NCBI GenBank assembly: GCA_964017145.1
Contig: OZ024841.1
Span: 186,001-250,000, forward strand
Length of the DNA stretch: 64,000 nucleotides
From: Agrocybe praecox
Lineage: Eukaryota; Basidiomycota; Agaricomycetes; Agaricales; Agrocybaceae
Direction of reading: 5' to 3'
A program made the translations under genes and the position numbers. The notes under the pieces are model-generated. The model saw nothing but the letters and a program-made list of their open reading frames with translations, had not been told where the DNA came from and searched no databases. Below are positions 23,785 through 34,520 of the stretch, one piece after another (positions within the stretch are counted from its first letter, which is position 1; the number at the start of each line of letters is the position of its first letter).

Positions 23785-24258
23785 GGAGTTGCAAAATCTG
23801 TCACGGCCTGTCACTACGGCACTGCACGGCAGAACGCTTTTGACAGTTGCTTTTCATTTCAGGCGGAGCACAGAAATCGTTGATGCCTCACTGTATTTAG
23901 GGCGGACTTCAAAATGGGACATGCGTGATGGCAAATTGTCACTCTCAAATTCCGATGCCTTATATCATTACACCCTCACCGTATTTCGCCTTGAAATTTG
24001 GTGTGTAGATTTAAATATATCTTGGTAAACCTGCAACCAAATATGAAGTTATATGAAAAAGATTTGCTACTGTAAATAATGTTTTACAGAAAATGAATCA
24101 TATTTTCACATTTGATGACCGTGGTATGCCACATTGAATATAGCTTCAGCTAAAAAAAAATTGCATAATCGAAATAAAGACATGCTACGCTACTCAGATG
24201 GAAATTTACAGAGCAAAAGAGACAAAAATAATGTCTGTAGCCCTGATTTTGCAACTCC
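23785..24258. repeat. Element bounded by a 14-bp inverted repeat
   Basis: GGAGTTGCAAAATC at 23,785-23,798 is exactly mirrored at 24,245-24,258. The 474-bp interval is AT-rich and non-coding. This could be a small non-autonomous DNA element; a chance match is possible. Confidence 0.35.
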
Positions 24259-24310
24259 CGACACTTTTGCACACCGTTTTACGTGATAGTAGGAGTGTAA
24301 TCCATTCAAA

Positions 24311-24720
24311 GCCGGGTCAGGGTAGCGGTTAAGCCCTCTGATGAGCTCCTTCGCCGAGGCGAAACCTGCGCACCCAACTGGCTGTCAGTTCAAATCCCGA
24401 TTAGGGATTTCTTATCTTATCTTCGGAGACAGATTACTGAATCCCGGTCGTTGTACTGTACATACAGAATGGACCACGAAGAATGACCTCGTCTCGGGTA
24501 ACCGGACGTCGTCGACTGTACTCGTTCTGTGGATAGGATAAAGGCAGCTTATCTTCCATAGAGCAAGTCTTAGCCCAACCAGCTCTACCTATGGGCGACC
24601 GGGTCATGCCGAGAGACGAGCCGAGTTTCCGTTCCGTCCGTTCCTTCTCCGCTCTGATGGACGCTGGGCACACATCCGTTGTCTCGTGCGCCCTGGCTAA
24701 GATACGCATCAGTCAAATGT
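24311..24720 (+). mobile_element. tRNA-related SINE candidate
   Basis: The head, GCCGGGTCAGGGTAGCGGTT, resembles a tRNA 5' half with A-box. An exact Pol III B-box word, GTTCAAATCCC, follows at 24,388-24,398, with A-to-B spacing of about 65 bases. The presumed T-stem does not pair (GTCAG against CCCGA), so this is not a working tRNA gene. The next about 320 bp are non-coding and unrelated to neighbours. The 3' end is a guess and no poly-A or short-repeat tail was seen. Confidence 0.5.
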
Positions 24721-25625
24721 ATCTCCGTTTAAACTGAGTTAGAAATTGAGATATTTTTAAGTCTCGCCCAAGCAAAACTCGATCCGCGATCGATCGAGAC
24801 ATGTTCAAGCCGTGGGTCCAAATTTTTTGAAAACGTATCCGACCCAGATATTTTTCAAGCTAACCTCGCTTTTTCTGAGTCCATCGACTTCAATCTTTTT
24901 CACCTGGACGTTGGGGAACTGAGCACTGTTAAAATGACCGGGTCTTCGAGGTCACTCGGGTTGTAGTAGGGATCCTCGCAATCAAGCGAGGTTTAGATTT
25001 CACGTAGCTACACTTTAAATACAAGATATGTAGCTACAAAACTAAGAAGGAGATAAAATAATAAAACAAGGAATGGTGGCAAATGTCAATATAAGAATGA
25101 AATGCAGATTATCTCCTCGAGATAATCTGCGGCTGTCAAGTGACCAATTCGTGGTGCGCTTGTATTTACCCCGATTATTCCAACAAGCACCGAGTATGCC
25201 GTTCAAGCCGGATGACAATTGTAAGTCGATTTTGGTGCCATCTCTGTACCACGAGGAGCGTATTTGGTCTCGTTTGTCTGCGGCCTCTACAAACAGTGCG
25301 ATGGTCATGTTTTCCAAATGTTTTCATTCTTCGACCTTCGTTTGTTTTTTATTCGACGGACCACGCTTGTGTGGCATGGTGCTTGTCCATGATGTAAAAG
25401 ACTGCGGTTTTTATTCCAAACTTATAATTACCATATAGTATTTCTAATGATTGTACTCTACTACATTTTTTACTAATAGTGATTCTATACTAGCTACATA
25501 CTGATTTTTGAACGAGACACGATGTAAATTCGATGGAAACCAGTTTTGAGGTGGCGGTGCAATGACTAATCAGACATTTCCCTTTGCGGACGTTGCGCCT
25601 CCCCATTAGATATGATGATACATAT

Positions 25626-26248
25626 AAGGTAGGCGTCACCAGGAACCAGCACCCTTACGTAATCATATTATGTAAGCGCCAAGAGCGGCAAAATCTGCCC
25701 TCCCGAAAATTAAAAAAATGAAAGTTGGTCCCAACGTGATTTTGAGCACAAAATAAATATGAGTAAATTTTGATTTTTTTTTGGAAGCAAAATTTGCTCT
25801 GTATAAATTCCTAAAGGTTATAAAACATGATTTAAAAATGTTATAAAGTATTCTTTTTGCGTTGTTCGATGAATAAAGCTGACTCTCTTCATCTTATCTT
25901 GATCTTATCAGAGCATGTGATGGACGTTTCAACATAAATCAGTCACGTGGATGTATTACATAAGCGGCAAAATGTAAGGTCAAAAATTTTGAACAAATTT
26001 TCTTTTATTGTTAAACGACGTTTTAGCACATTTGGGGCGTTTTTGTCAAAAAAATATTTTGTCTTAATATTTTGTCTTAGAGAACATATTTTTTGAAAGT
26101 AAAACCGAGGAGTTGCTCAGAAGCCATGTAAGAATGATCCCTCGGAATCAAAAGTGGCATTAAAAATATGTGGTGATAGTTATTGAGCTCGTCGTCCACC
26201 GGGTATCCTGCTTACATAAGGGTGCTGGTTCCTGGTGACGCCTACCTT
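25626..26248. mobile_element. 623-bp non-autonomous DNA transposon with 37-bp terminal inverted repeats
   Basis: The left end AAGGTAGGCGTCACCAGGAA plus the next 17 bases (25,626-25,662) is repeated in inverted form at 26,212-26,248 with one mismatch (TTACGTAA versus TTATGTAA). The flanks are ACATAT on the left and ATGTAG on the right, so a short TA-type target duplication is possible but unresolved. The interior is AT-rich, has no frame, and contains a second partial copy of the subterminal word AGCGGCAAAAT (25,684 and about 25,974). Confidence 0.85.
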
Positions 26249-26884
26249 ATGTAGCGGTGCCATGTCAGGACCGGTGCGGGCATACTATTTTGGGTAGCCG
26301 GAGTTTAGGGTAAGGATAACCAATTGACATGTTTAACTTGCCGCAATTCAAACTCCGAACAACTTTCGCTTCTTCTTCCCAACCACCAATGACCATGTAG
26401 CCAATATAAGGATTGAATTCGCGAAAGTACATAGTGGTATGTAGTTATCAAAATACTTCTAGGTAGATGAATAGCTCGTAGCCGTAAGTAACAATTATGA
26501 TTATGCGGATATTCACTGAACAGTGAACTGGCTAAATGTCTCTAAATGTCTTTGTGGTCCTGTGGTAGCAAAACCCATACGGAATTACTCATGCGGGTAA
26601 CGATTTGTGATTGCTACGATGCCAAGGATGATACTGGCCAGGTGAGTCTTGTACTTGACGCATGTGCCAGCTTTTGTCTGTTCAACCTCTTTGTGTGATT
26701 GTCAATAGATTTTTTTGCGCATTATGATAAAATCTACGGAGCTAAACACGTATCGGGTACGCCAGGGTATGCCTAGGTAAATTACCCCCCTTTAGTATTT
26801 TCACCAGTCCTCAACAACTATAAAAATCGAACTCGTTATATCATCGAGCCTTTTGTAACTCCCAGAGGACAGACATCCCGTAAA

Positions 26885-29800
26885 ATGTCACTCCCGCCAG
26901 CACCGTTTGGTCCACTCTGCGCTCAGTATACCCCGATTTGTTCGCGGTGGAAAGTATATACCACGGCTCGACTAAGATTCCTTGGCCGAAGCAACAGTGC
27001 CCATCCCCACGCTCTTAATCACCTGCACCCTCGACCACCCCGTCCAAGTGCTTCAGGTCCAGGTATCCCTATCAAAGATGGTGTCAGCGTACCCAGAACC
27101 AGTAACATAACTGTCGCAAAGCAAGGTTAGTAATCTTTTTCTCTCAGCCTTATATCCTGTCTCAGCAACTTTGTTCGGGTTCAGCGGAGACTTGTGGATC
27201 AATAGATGTCATTTCAAAATTTCATGATCAACGCCAATACCCTCGTCACCTGCGGTCACTTCTCCAATTTATCAGAAGCTGTGAAATCCTTTGGACGTGA
27301 GCGGGGACCGGCAACTTTGCAGAAGTTTAGGGCGTTTCCTCGGGCGTCTTTTCGGGTTTCCTTCATCTCTATCCACCGCAAGGGTGGGTTCCAGTGCTCC
27401 GACGGAGTTGATACCATATACCGAAGGAAGAACATGTTAACTTGGAAGAGAATGGATTGCCAGAGCGAGAAAACGATTCTTTCGGCAACAGAAAGCACAG
27501 GGCCTAAATATTATTCAAAGCAAAATCTTGATTTGAGCGTAAAAGGAACTTTATGGTCAACGAATGGTGTCGATGGAAAGGCGTCGATATCTTCGAGGAC
27601 CTCGGTTGTTCCTTCTCCGACTGCCTCATCCTCTGCTTCGGCAGCGTCATCGCCTGTCGTAACACCTGCAACCGCTGCCATCCCGGCTAAGCCCAAAATT
27701 GACATCAAGAAGACGTTTCAAAGTCCCTCGTCTGTCCCTTTATCTACGCCCCCTTCGGACTCATCCTCCTACTTTCACAAGAAATGTTGACCTCCCATCG
27801 CAGCCATCATCATCACATCAAGGTCAATCTACCCACGCTACACCTGCACAATTATCTCAGTCTTACACTCCCTTCGTTCCAATGAACCTAATAATTCATC
27901 TAACGGTCTTCCTCGCTCCCCTCAATATCCACGACAACTTACTAACGGTAATGGTGCTCGGCCACAGAATGGGCAAAACGGCGCATCGTCGGTCTATCAA
28001 TTCCCCGTTTTTAACCCTCTCCTATGGCTGGCCCCTCAAATGCACCTGATGGGGACGGCATGGCATGGCATGACCTGCTTACTATGTAAGCGACCTGTTC
28101 TTTTCTTCAGTGTGTTCGCCTTTGTTCTGATAAAGTAAATTTCATGCAGCCTCCGTCTTATCCCGACTAAAATGCTATACGTACTCTCAACCCTGGTATC
28201 TCCCGTCTATGCAACCCGCCCATGCTCCTCATCAACCTCCTCCACCTGGTCCGCATCTTCCTCCACACGGCGGCATGCTATGTCGCCAAGAAATACCCCT
28301 TCATCACTCTAAGGGAACACCTGCTATGTTACATGCTTTACCCAATCCTGGCCACCCACCTCCGCCCGTCCTTTCACATCCTCCTAATGCTATCTATCAG
28401 TTCGACCTCTCCCCCCCGCAACTCCTCGATCTGCTACAATACCCATCAGCCGCCTTAATGTGGGGTCAAGTACAATTGTGCCAGGAGCCAGGACTAAAGT
28501 TACCTCGAAGAAGAAAGATGGTACTGAAGTAAACCTTGAAAATCGGAAGAGTAACGCCCCCGCCTCCATCACTGCATCGCCTTTACCGCAAGGTTCTGCT
28601 TACAGGGTGCAAAGGAACGCATTCGTCCAGAGGAGAAGGAGAAATTACGTCTGGCCAGGGAAGAAGAGGAAGAAGAAGCTGAGACCAAACTTGTCGCTGA
28701 GGAGAAAGCCAAGAAAAAGGAGGAGGATCGGTTATAGCGCGAGCGCGAAGAACAAGAAAAAGACCCAGAAAGAGGGGTTAGAGAAGGAGAAGACCGAGCA
28801 GGAACGATTGGCTAAGGAGACTGAAAAATCCAAAGCCCGTCAAGCAAGTCGGGTTGAAGTAAACAAAGACGGCAAAGACATCGACGTACCTGTTTCGACA
28901 GAGGAAAATCCCACGGAAAACCTTCGTATCAACACTGGCGCGGTCTTTCCTTCTGTTCACAGAACATGCCCAGGCCCTCTCGAGAATATATTTTAGCTGC
29001 ACAAAATTGAATCTACTGCCCTTGTGATTGCGGATATCAACACTTTTTATTATCCTGACGTATCCTGAAGGTATTAGCGGTCTTCGCCCAGACCCTAATC
29101 AAGGTGCGAAGGATGGTAAATTCCAGTACGTTGGATTTATTTCCAACTTTTCTATTCTAGCACTGATGTGTTTTTATATATAGATATTATCGCGAATTCC
29201 TCCTTCAATTTATGACAATTTGCAAGGAGAAGCTGGCTATTCTTCATCCTCTCGAAGCAATAGGCCTCGAGTCTGCTTATCAGGCCGGTCATCATATATC
29301 TTGAGCGTCTTCTGGCCGCCGGGCAGGTGCCACTCCTCTTTCCTGCCAAGGCTCCAGGTACTTCCAGAGGTGTACCTAGAAATCCCTTCAGTCTGTGCAA
29401 CTTCGCTACTGTGGGTGCCAGCAAACCGAGTAGCGATGATCGCTTTGTTGCAGCTTACCGTACTGCATCCGTGTCAGGTGCTCCCGGCTGACTCGCAACC
29501 CGACTTTCACCCATGATACGTACTGCTAGCCAGGGTGGTCTCGGTGCACCTCTCAGCGACAGAATACGGAGCAAGCGTGGGGGAAACCTCAAAGCTCCAG
29601 GCGGTGGTGGACAACTGAATCACTGTTCCGGACTCAACAACCGAACGTTGAGCCTGTCGTACCGCTTCAAGCCACCGCCGATCGCTGGGACAGAAAGTCA
29701 TTGCAAGTTGATGCCGACTCTCACGAGATAGTTGACTGCAAGGTCAAGGGTCTTCTCAACAAATTGACCATGGAGAAGTTCGATTCATTTCGGACCAAAT

Positions 29801-30700
29801 CATCCAGTGGGCAAACAAATCTGAGAAGGAGAAGGAGAAAGATGGTCGCCCCTTATTGAAGTCATTCGACTTTTCTTCGAGAAAGCTGCTGATGAAGCTA
29901 CATGGTCTGACAATGATGACAAACCCATTGCAGGTGGCCAACTATTCCACAAATATCTCCTTAATCGAATCTCGATTCCAGAAAGATTTCGATCGTGGTT
30001 GGGTGGCGAAGGCTGCTGCCGCTCCAAAGGCTATCGAGAATAAAGCCGTCAATGCTGCCAACGACAAATCGATGGAGAACGACCAGAGGTTTCTCTCTAT
30101 AATAGATAATATGCCGCTCAGAGTCAAGGTCTTGGTGAACTCTTCAAGCTTCAAATGTTGATGGAGCGTATCATGCACGAGTGTGTGAAGAAACTGCTTG
30201 GAAACGTCGACAACCCCGAAGAGGGGAAATCGAGTTTCTCTTCGCAAGCTTCCTACCACTGTCGGCGGCATTCTTGATACCCCAAAGCACGCGCTCACAT
30301 TGACGTGTATTTCTCGAGGATAAGGACACGACGAAGAGTCCCAATGTTACTCCTCGTATGCTGTGCATGCTTCAGGTATGTCTCTCTTCTTTTGCAAAAA
30401 AGATTATTGACCCAATTTTGTAATAGCTGAGGACACAAACTTGGAAGAAGTTCACTAAGCTGTCTGCTTCATATCACCACAAGTTGGTTGCCAAGCTTGT
30501 CTCCTGTGCTGTTGAAACCAAGGAAGCTGGCGTCCGAGTTCTTTAATGTCGTTGTCTCAAAGGAGTTGTGCGAAGGATTTACCCTGATCGCCGGACTTAT
30601 CGACGCTCTGGAGGCGCTCCCGCTGTTTGCCTGTCTCAAAAACGGAATGACGTGAAAGAGCATGAAACTCTCTGATTGCCTTGAAGATACATTCACTTTC
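26885..30700 (+). pseudogene. Decayed eIF4G (translation initiation factor 4G) gene
   Basis: Recognisable eIF4G blocks in order but in shifting frames: GIPIKDGVSVPR (27,061 on); a Ser/Pro/Gln-rich region with NGLPRSPQYPRQLTNGNG (about 27,900); STIVPGA and KKKDGTEVNLE (28,460-28,540); a Glu/Lys-rich stretch; FPSVHRTCPGPLENIF (28,950); YPEGISGLRPDPNQGAKDG and FLLQFMTICKEK (29,060-29,250); WDRKSLQVDADS and VKGLLNKLTMEKFDS of the MIF4G domain (29,690-29,800); LGELFKLQMLMERIMHECV (30,151 on); and an MA3-like YHHKLVAKLVSCAVE (30,473 on). eIF4G normally bridges eIF4E, eIF4A and eIF3 on mRNA. Here stops and frameshifts break nearly every block, for example after NVDNPEE. An intron-like 30,375-30,426 remains, so this is a DNA-level duplicate and not a retrocopy. 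The functional gene should lie elsewhere. Confidence 0.85.
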
Positions 30701-31959
30701 CTTTTTCGACATCACTGTACATAGTCCATTATCTGGTACGTCCGCAAAAATTCTCGTTATATGTTCTGTACGGTGGCATTCCTCACATGGTGTAATTTGA
30801 CTGAAGTTCGAGAGACTTAGCGTGACAGTTTTCTAGGCTGCCGAAAACAGAACGGTTCTGCGAAGAAGTAAGTTTTGTAGCCAGTGATTTAACTTAGTTA
30901 TCTGAACAAAATTTCGTTCCGCTTCAAATATACAGCAATTATCAAATATCAAGACGTCACGGGCGCTCTGGAACCCTGCGGATTTCGGTATCCGAAACTT
31001 TACCGCACCGCTTTTACCGTCTTGGTCCACGGAATCTAATATTGGCATTAGATTGACGCCGGTCCCGGCTGCCAATGATAGTCCTCCGTAAATAGAATGG
31101 ACCATCGTCGCGTCCACGCGGAACCGAAGCATGGGAGTCGAATTAAAACACAACGCAGTGTACTACAAGCAAGGTAGCAAAAAGCAAAAACAAAAACAAC
31201 AGGAGACATACAGAAACTTCAAAGATCCAGAACATCAGTGCCACAAATTGCTGCAAGTCCGCAATTTCATCCATTGGTAAGCTGTTTACTGACGCTCGCA
31301 GTCCTCTGAATTCTCAAGGTTGTTACTCGGCAATTGTGAAGTCCATCATCGGTACATACCTGTTATCCCACTATTCGAGGTTTGCCACACCCCTTCGAGC
31401 TCAGGGTAAATGGTCTCTGCTACACAGCCTGGTTTTAGCAAAGCGGGTAGGAGAAGGCGTTCCGAAAATACAAACTCCGAATGGTGCCAAGACTGAACTA
31501 CGATATAAGTATCCTGAGTTTCTACCGTTCAGGTATAGTTATCAAACATGTCTTTTACTGGCACCTCTCTCGAAGAGAAAGCAGAAAATATAGCGATGTG
31601 CCCTGACCGAGTTTTCCCTACATAACAAGTCCTAGCGCTGCGCTGGATGTCAAGTAGTTTATGATTGTTGTTATATATCCTCAATTAGGTGAGAAATGCT
31701 CCCGAAACCGAGGAAACCATAAATAGATCATTTCCGGGATCATTTCCAAATCATCTCCCCTGCCGTATCGTGAAGCTCAACATAGAAGTGTGTTGCACAG
31801 AAATTAGACGCTCGAACTTTGATTCGGTCAAGAAATAATAATAAATCTAGTTATACAGCATATTTATATCACAACAAAAGCCACGGCACCCGACCAAGAA
31901 AAGCTGGAAAAGGTTATTGCAGGGTAAGCGATTCATAATGACAAACTGACTCACCAGAG
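30701..31959. other. Spacer, possible gene debris
   Basis: A minus-strand open frame (30,833-31,153) with YGGLSLAAGTGVNLMPI looks protein-like but stands alone. No splice partners or domain were identified. Confidence 0.3.
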
Positions 31960-32912
31960 CTATAGTACACGAAGCAAGTCCTCCAAAAACGATTCTGGAA
32001 AATATCAGGTGAGCCAGAAAAAAACATAGAAATACGACTTTACCTAATTTCACGCAATCGTCATATCCCGTCTTCTTAACTCTCTTCGTCGACAGTTTCC
32101 TCTGATCTCCAGGCGTCCACTGCTCAGCAAGTGGAGCGAGTACTTGCTCGCGTATACGCGACGAACTGAATCCCATTTGAAGGCGAACGCAGTTGCATGG
32201 GGGCGTCGGTCACCCGATGGACGCCCAGGGATGTTGTGTGAGCGGTGCATTGCTTCGCTGGAAAGGCGAATGAGTTCCGATCAACGAAGGAAGCAAAGCG
32301 TACTTACTATATGACAACATACCACTCGCCTGCTCCCATAGCCTGAAGAAGTTGCTGCCGGTTCTGCCTCACCGCCTGCCTAAACGCATCATCCACTTCG
32401 ACTCTTCTTTGTTGTTGCTGTGCAAACAGATTGCCGTGAAATCTGACGTATACTCGGAACATGGTGTAGCGGTGAGTGTGTAAGTGTGCTAGTGACGGCC
32501 AACCGGTGAGCAAGTACTACTGGCGTAGTGCGTGATAAAGAGAACTAAGTACACAGTCGCATACCTTTGAGTTATTTCAGCCTTAACGGTAATGATCGCC
32601 CACACATTCCCATAACTCAGTTCTTTTTGGTGTTTTTTTCTACAGCTCTCTATTACGATAAATTTGTAGTTTTGGTCAATCAAGCTAAGTAACAAACGTA
32701 CATCTATGGTCTTCTCTATAGTATACCACTCACGGTGTGTCAAAGATCATTTTCGAATGCCGGGGCACATAATCTGAAAGTTGTGTCTCCCAGTGCGTCA
32801 TACTCCCCTTACCGTTGTTTTGATTCTCATAGACGCAATTTGGAATGGACGAGAGGAGCGTTAGTCTTTCATTCGATATAGGATTTGAGGATGCACGCAC
32901 ATCGTGTATCAT
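31960..32912 (-). CDS. Spliced minus-strand gene(s) of unknown function
   Basis: Exon-like pieces read in order. ISNERLTLLSSIPNCVYENQ is followed by a 40-nt intron-like gap and YVPRHSKMIFDTP. A separate ATG at about 32,462 opens MFRVYVRFHGNLFAQQQQRR, rich in Gln and Arg. A later exon, VLAPLAEQWTPGDQRKLSTK, is joined across a GTAAAG-CCAG intron to ESFLEDLLRVL, with stop at 31,960-31,962. The last junction restores a frame and gives a natural ending, which supports a real 3' end. Whether the pieces belong to one gene or two is open. No domain recognised. Confidence 0.35.
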
Positions 32913-34236
32913 TTCGACCTCCTCTTGATGTATCGCGTCGCCATAGCGTGCGCAGAGAGACGTTACCTGGACCGGTCAGCGTAGTATGCGCTCCAGATTA
33001 ATTCAAGGAAGACATACACGCTCACATATATCTCGCCCCAACATAATAATACGCCGCAAGCATCTATTACCACAGGACAATGTGTCTGTTTGGACCCCTT
33101 TACATGTGCTGTATCGAGAAAACGATGCATAGATGTAATTGACTTAGGCGTCTTACGTGACCCGGTGCAGACGCCAAGTGATGTAAGTAAGTCGCTAAGA
33201 CCGGGTCACTTGAGAAAGAAGTGAATCTCCTGATCGGTCTCACCCGAGTCATCGCTAAGTCACCGAGTCAATCGTGTTTTTCATGTCAGGTAAGACATGT
33301 ACTATAGCTTGTTAAACCTGACAGATTGTGCACGTAGAATTATGCTTTGTAAATTGAACCAAAGATGTACCGTCATCCCTAGATTTTGTTTTTCGAGTGG
33401 CGGCCCACAAGCCAGGAATATGTTGTCTTAAGTGGATTTTCTATCCTTCTTTGCGAGACGGTTCCCTGGAACAGAGAGTTCAAGTTACTTGATCATGATC
33501 ATTGGGGCGGTGCGAATAGTTGCGACGATTGTTTGTGAGTTACGAGTGTAAATCATTATTTACGAACTTGTTTAATATCTGATTTGGCACCAGAAGATGA
33601 TGGTGACTGGGAACCGATATCTATTCGTTGGTTAGGCGACCATGCATTTGCTATTTTTTATGTGCGAGCGGGAGCAGCAAGTCCTGAAGGTGATGGTGAG
33701 GTAGTTGAGGGGACAGCTGGACGAAAGAAAATTCGATTTGGCCCTAACGCGACGCGACATGGAAAACACGCGCGTGACGCGGAAAAACATATGCATGACC
33801 CAAAACTATACGCCGAGCAGCCATGTAAAAAAGGTCCCCGGCATACAAGAAAAGGGCAACGCACTATTTTTCGGACCTCAAGCTGTGCGATTATTACGCA
33901 TCGTGGCGATTGGGTGCGATCCCTCGACATAATGTTTGGGATGGAGTATCATGGATATTTACGGAGCACATTCAATGCTTACTTTTTCTTTTTCTACTTG
34001 GCCTTGGAATAAATTATAATTTAACAACTTGTACACGAAGCCACTATGTATGTCAGTACCACCACCGTGTTCAATCCCACCCGTCGAGCCTACTACCCGG
34101 CAACGTTGTACCGAGGCCGCAATATGTAGAGCTCCGGATTCCATCTGTACATCGAGATCATGAGCGTGGAATCCCAGCCAGCTCCTGTTGACGAGTTCTT
34201 CCAGCTTGACGGTTCCTTAGGTCTAGTACCACATCC
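32913..34236. other. Spacer with weak coding-like frame
   Basis: 33,592-34,012 holds an open frame after an intron-like acceptor (CACCAG at 33,587-33,592), with DDGDWEPISIRWLGDHAF at its start but no family match. 33,150-33,260 contains an imperfect inverted pair around CCGGGTCAC/GTGACCCGG. No gene is called. Confidence 0.35.
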
Positions 34237-34440
34237 ATTCCGGCCTTGAACCAATGTCGGAAAAGGGCACGTGGACCTGTCACCCGGGACGGGATGCTCG
34301 GGGTGCGCAATTATGCAGTCGGAATGGGATAGTATTCGGGATGTCTGATGGAGGAATGCCGGGTGGAATGGAGTAAATACCTGTATATGCTGCCCGGGAT
34401 GGAATCTACGTCCCTGCTAACGGCCATCATATTCCGAGAA
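34237..34440 (-). repeat. Diverged solo fragment of the left-end repeat arm
   Basis: Shares GGAATGGAGTAAAT, CTGTATATG and GGGATGGAATCTACGT, in the same order, with 12,060-12,130 (there AGAATGGAGTAAAT and GGAATGGAATCTGCGT). It also has the scattered CGGGATG words typical of the arm. Only one arm is present. It lies directly upstream of the KDZ transposase. Confidence 0.6.
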
Positions 34441-34520
34441 AATATCCCTTCCCGAAATATAAACACACTTACGTGTCTAACTTTCTAACACATATGTAAC
34501 TATATTTTGTCATTTTACAC

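Noticed and set aside
24311..24400. Functional tRNA gene
   Set aside because: The B-box is perfect, but the T-stem does not pair and no acceptor-stem partner is found for the GCCGGGT start.
33584..34012. 142-codon plus-strand frame as a gene
   Set aside because: It has an acceptor-like site at its start, but no recognisable partner exon and no domain. Two other frames overlap it. Left as spacer.
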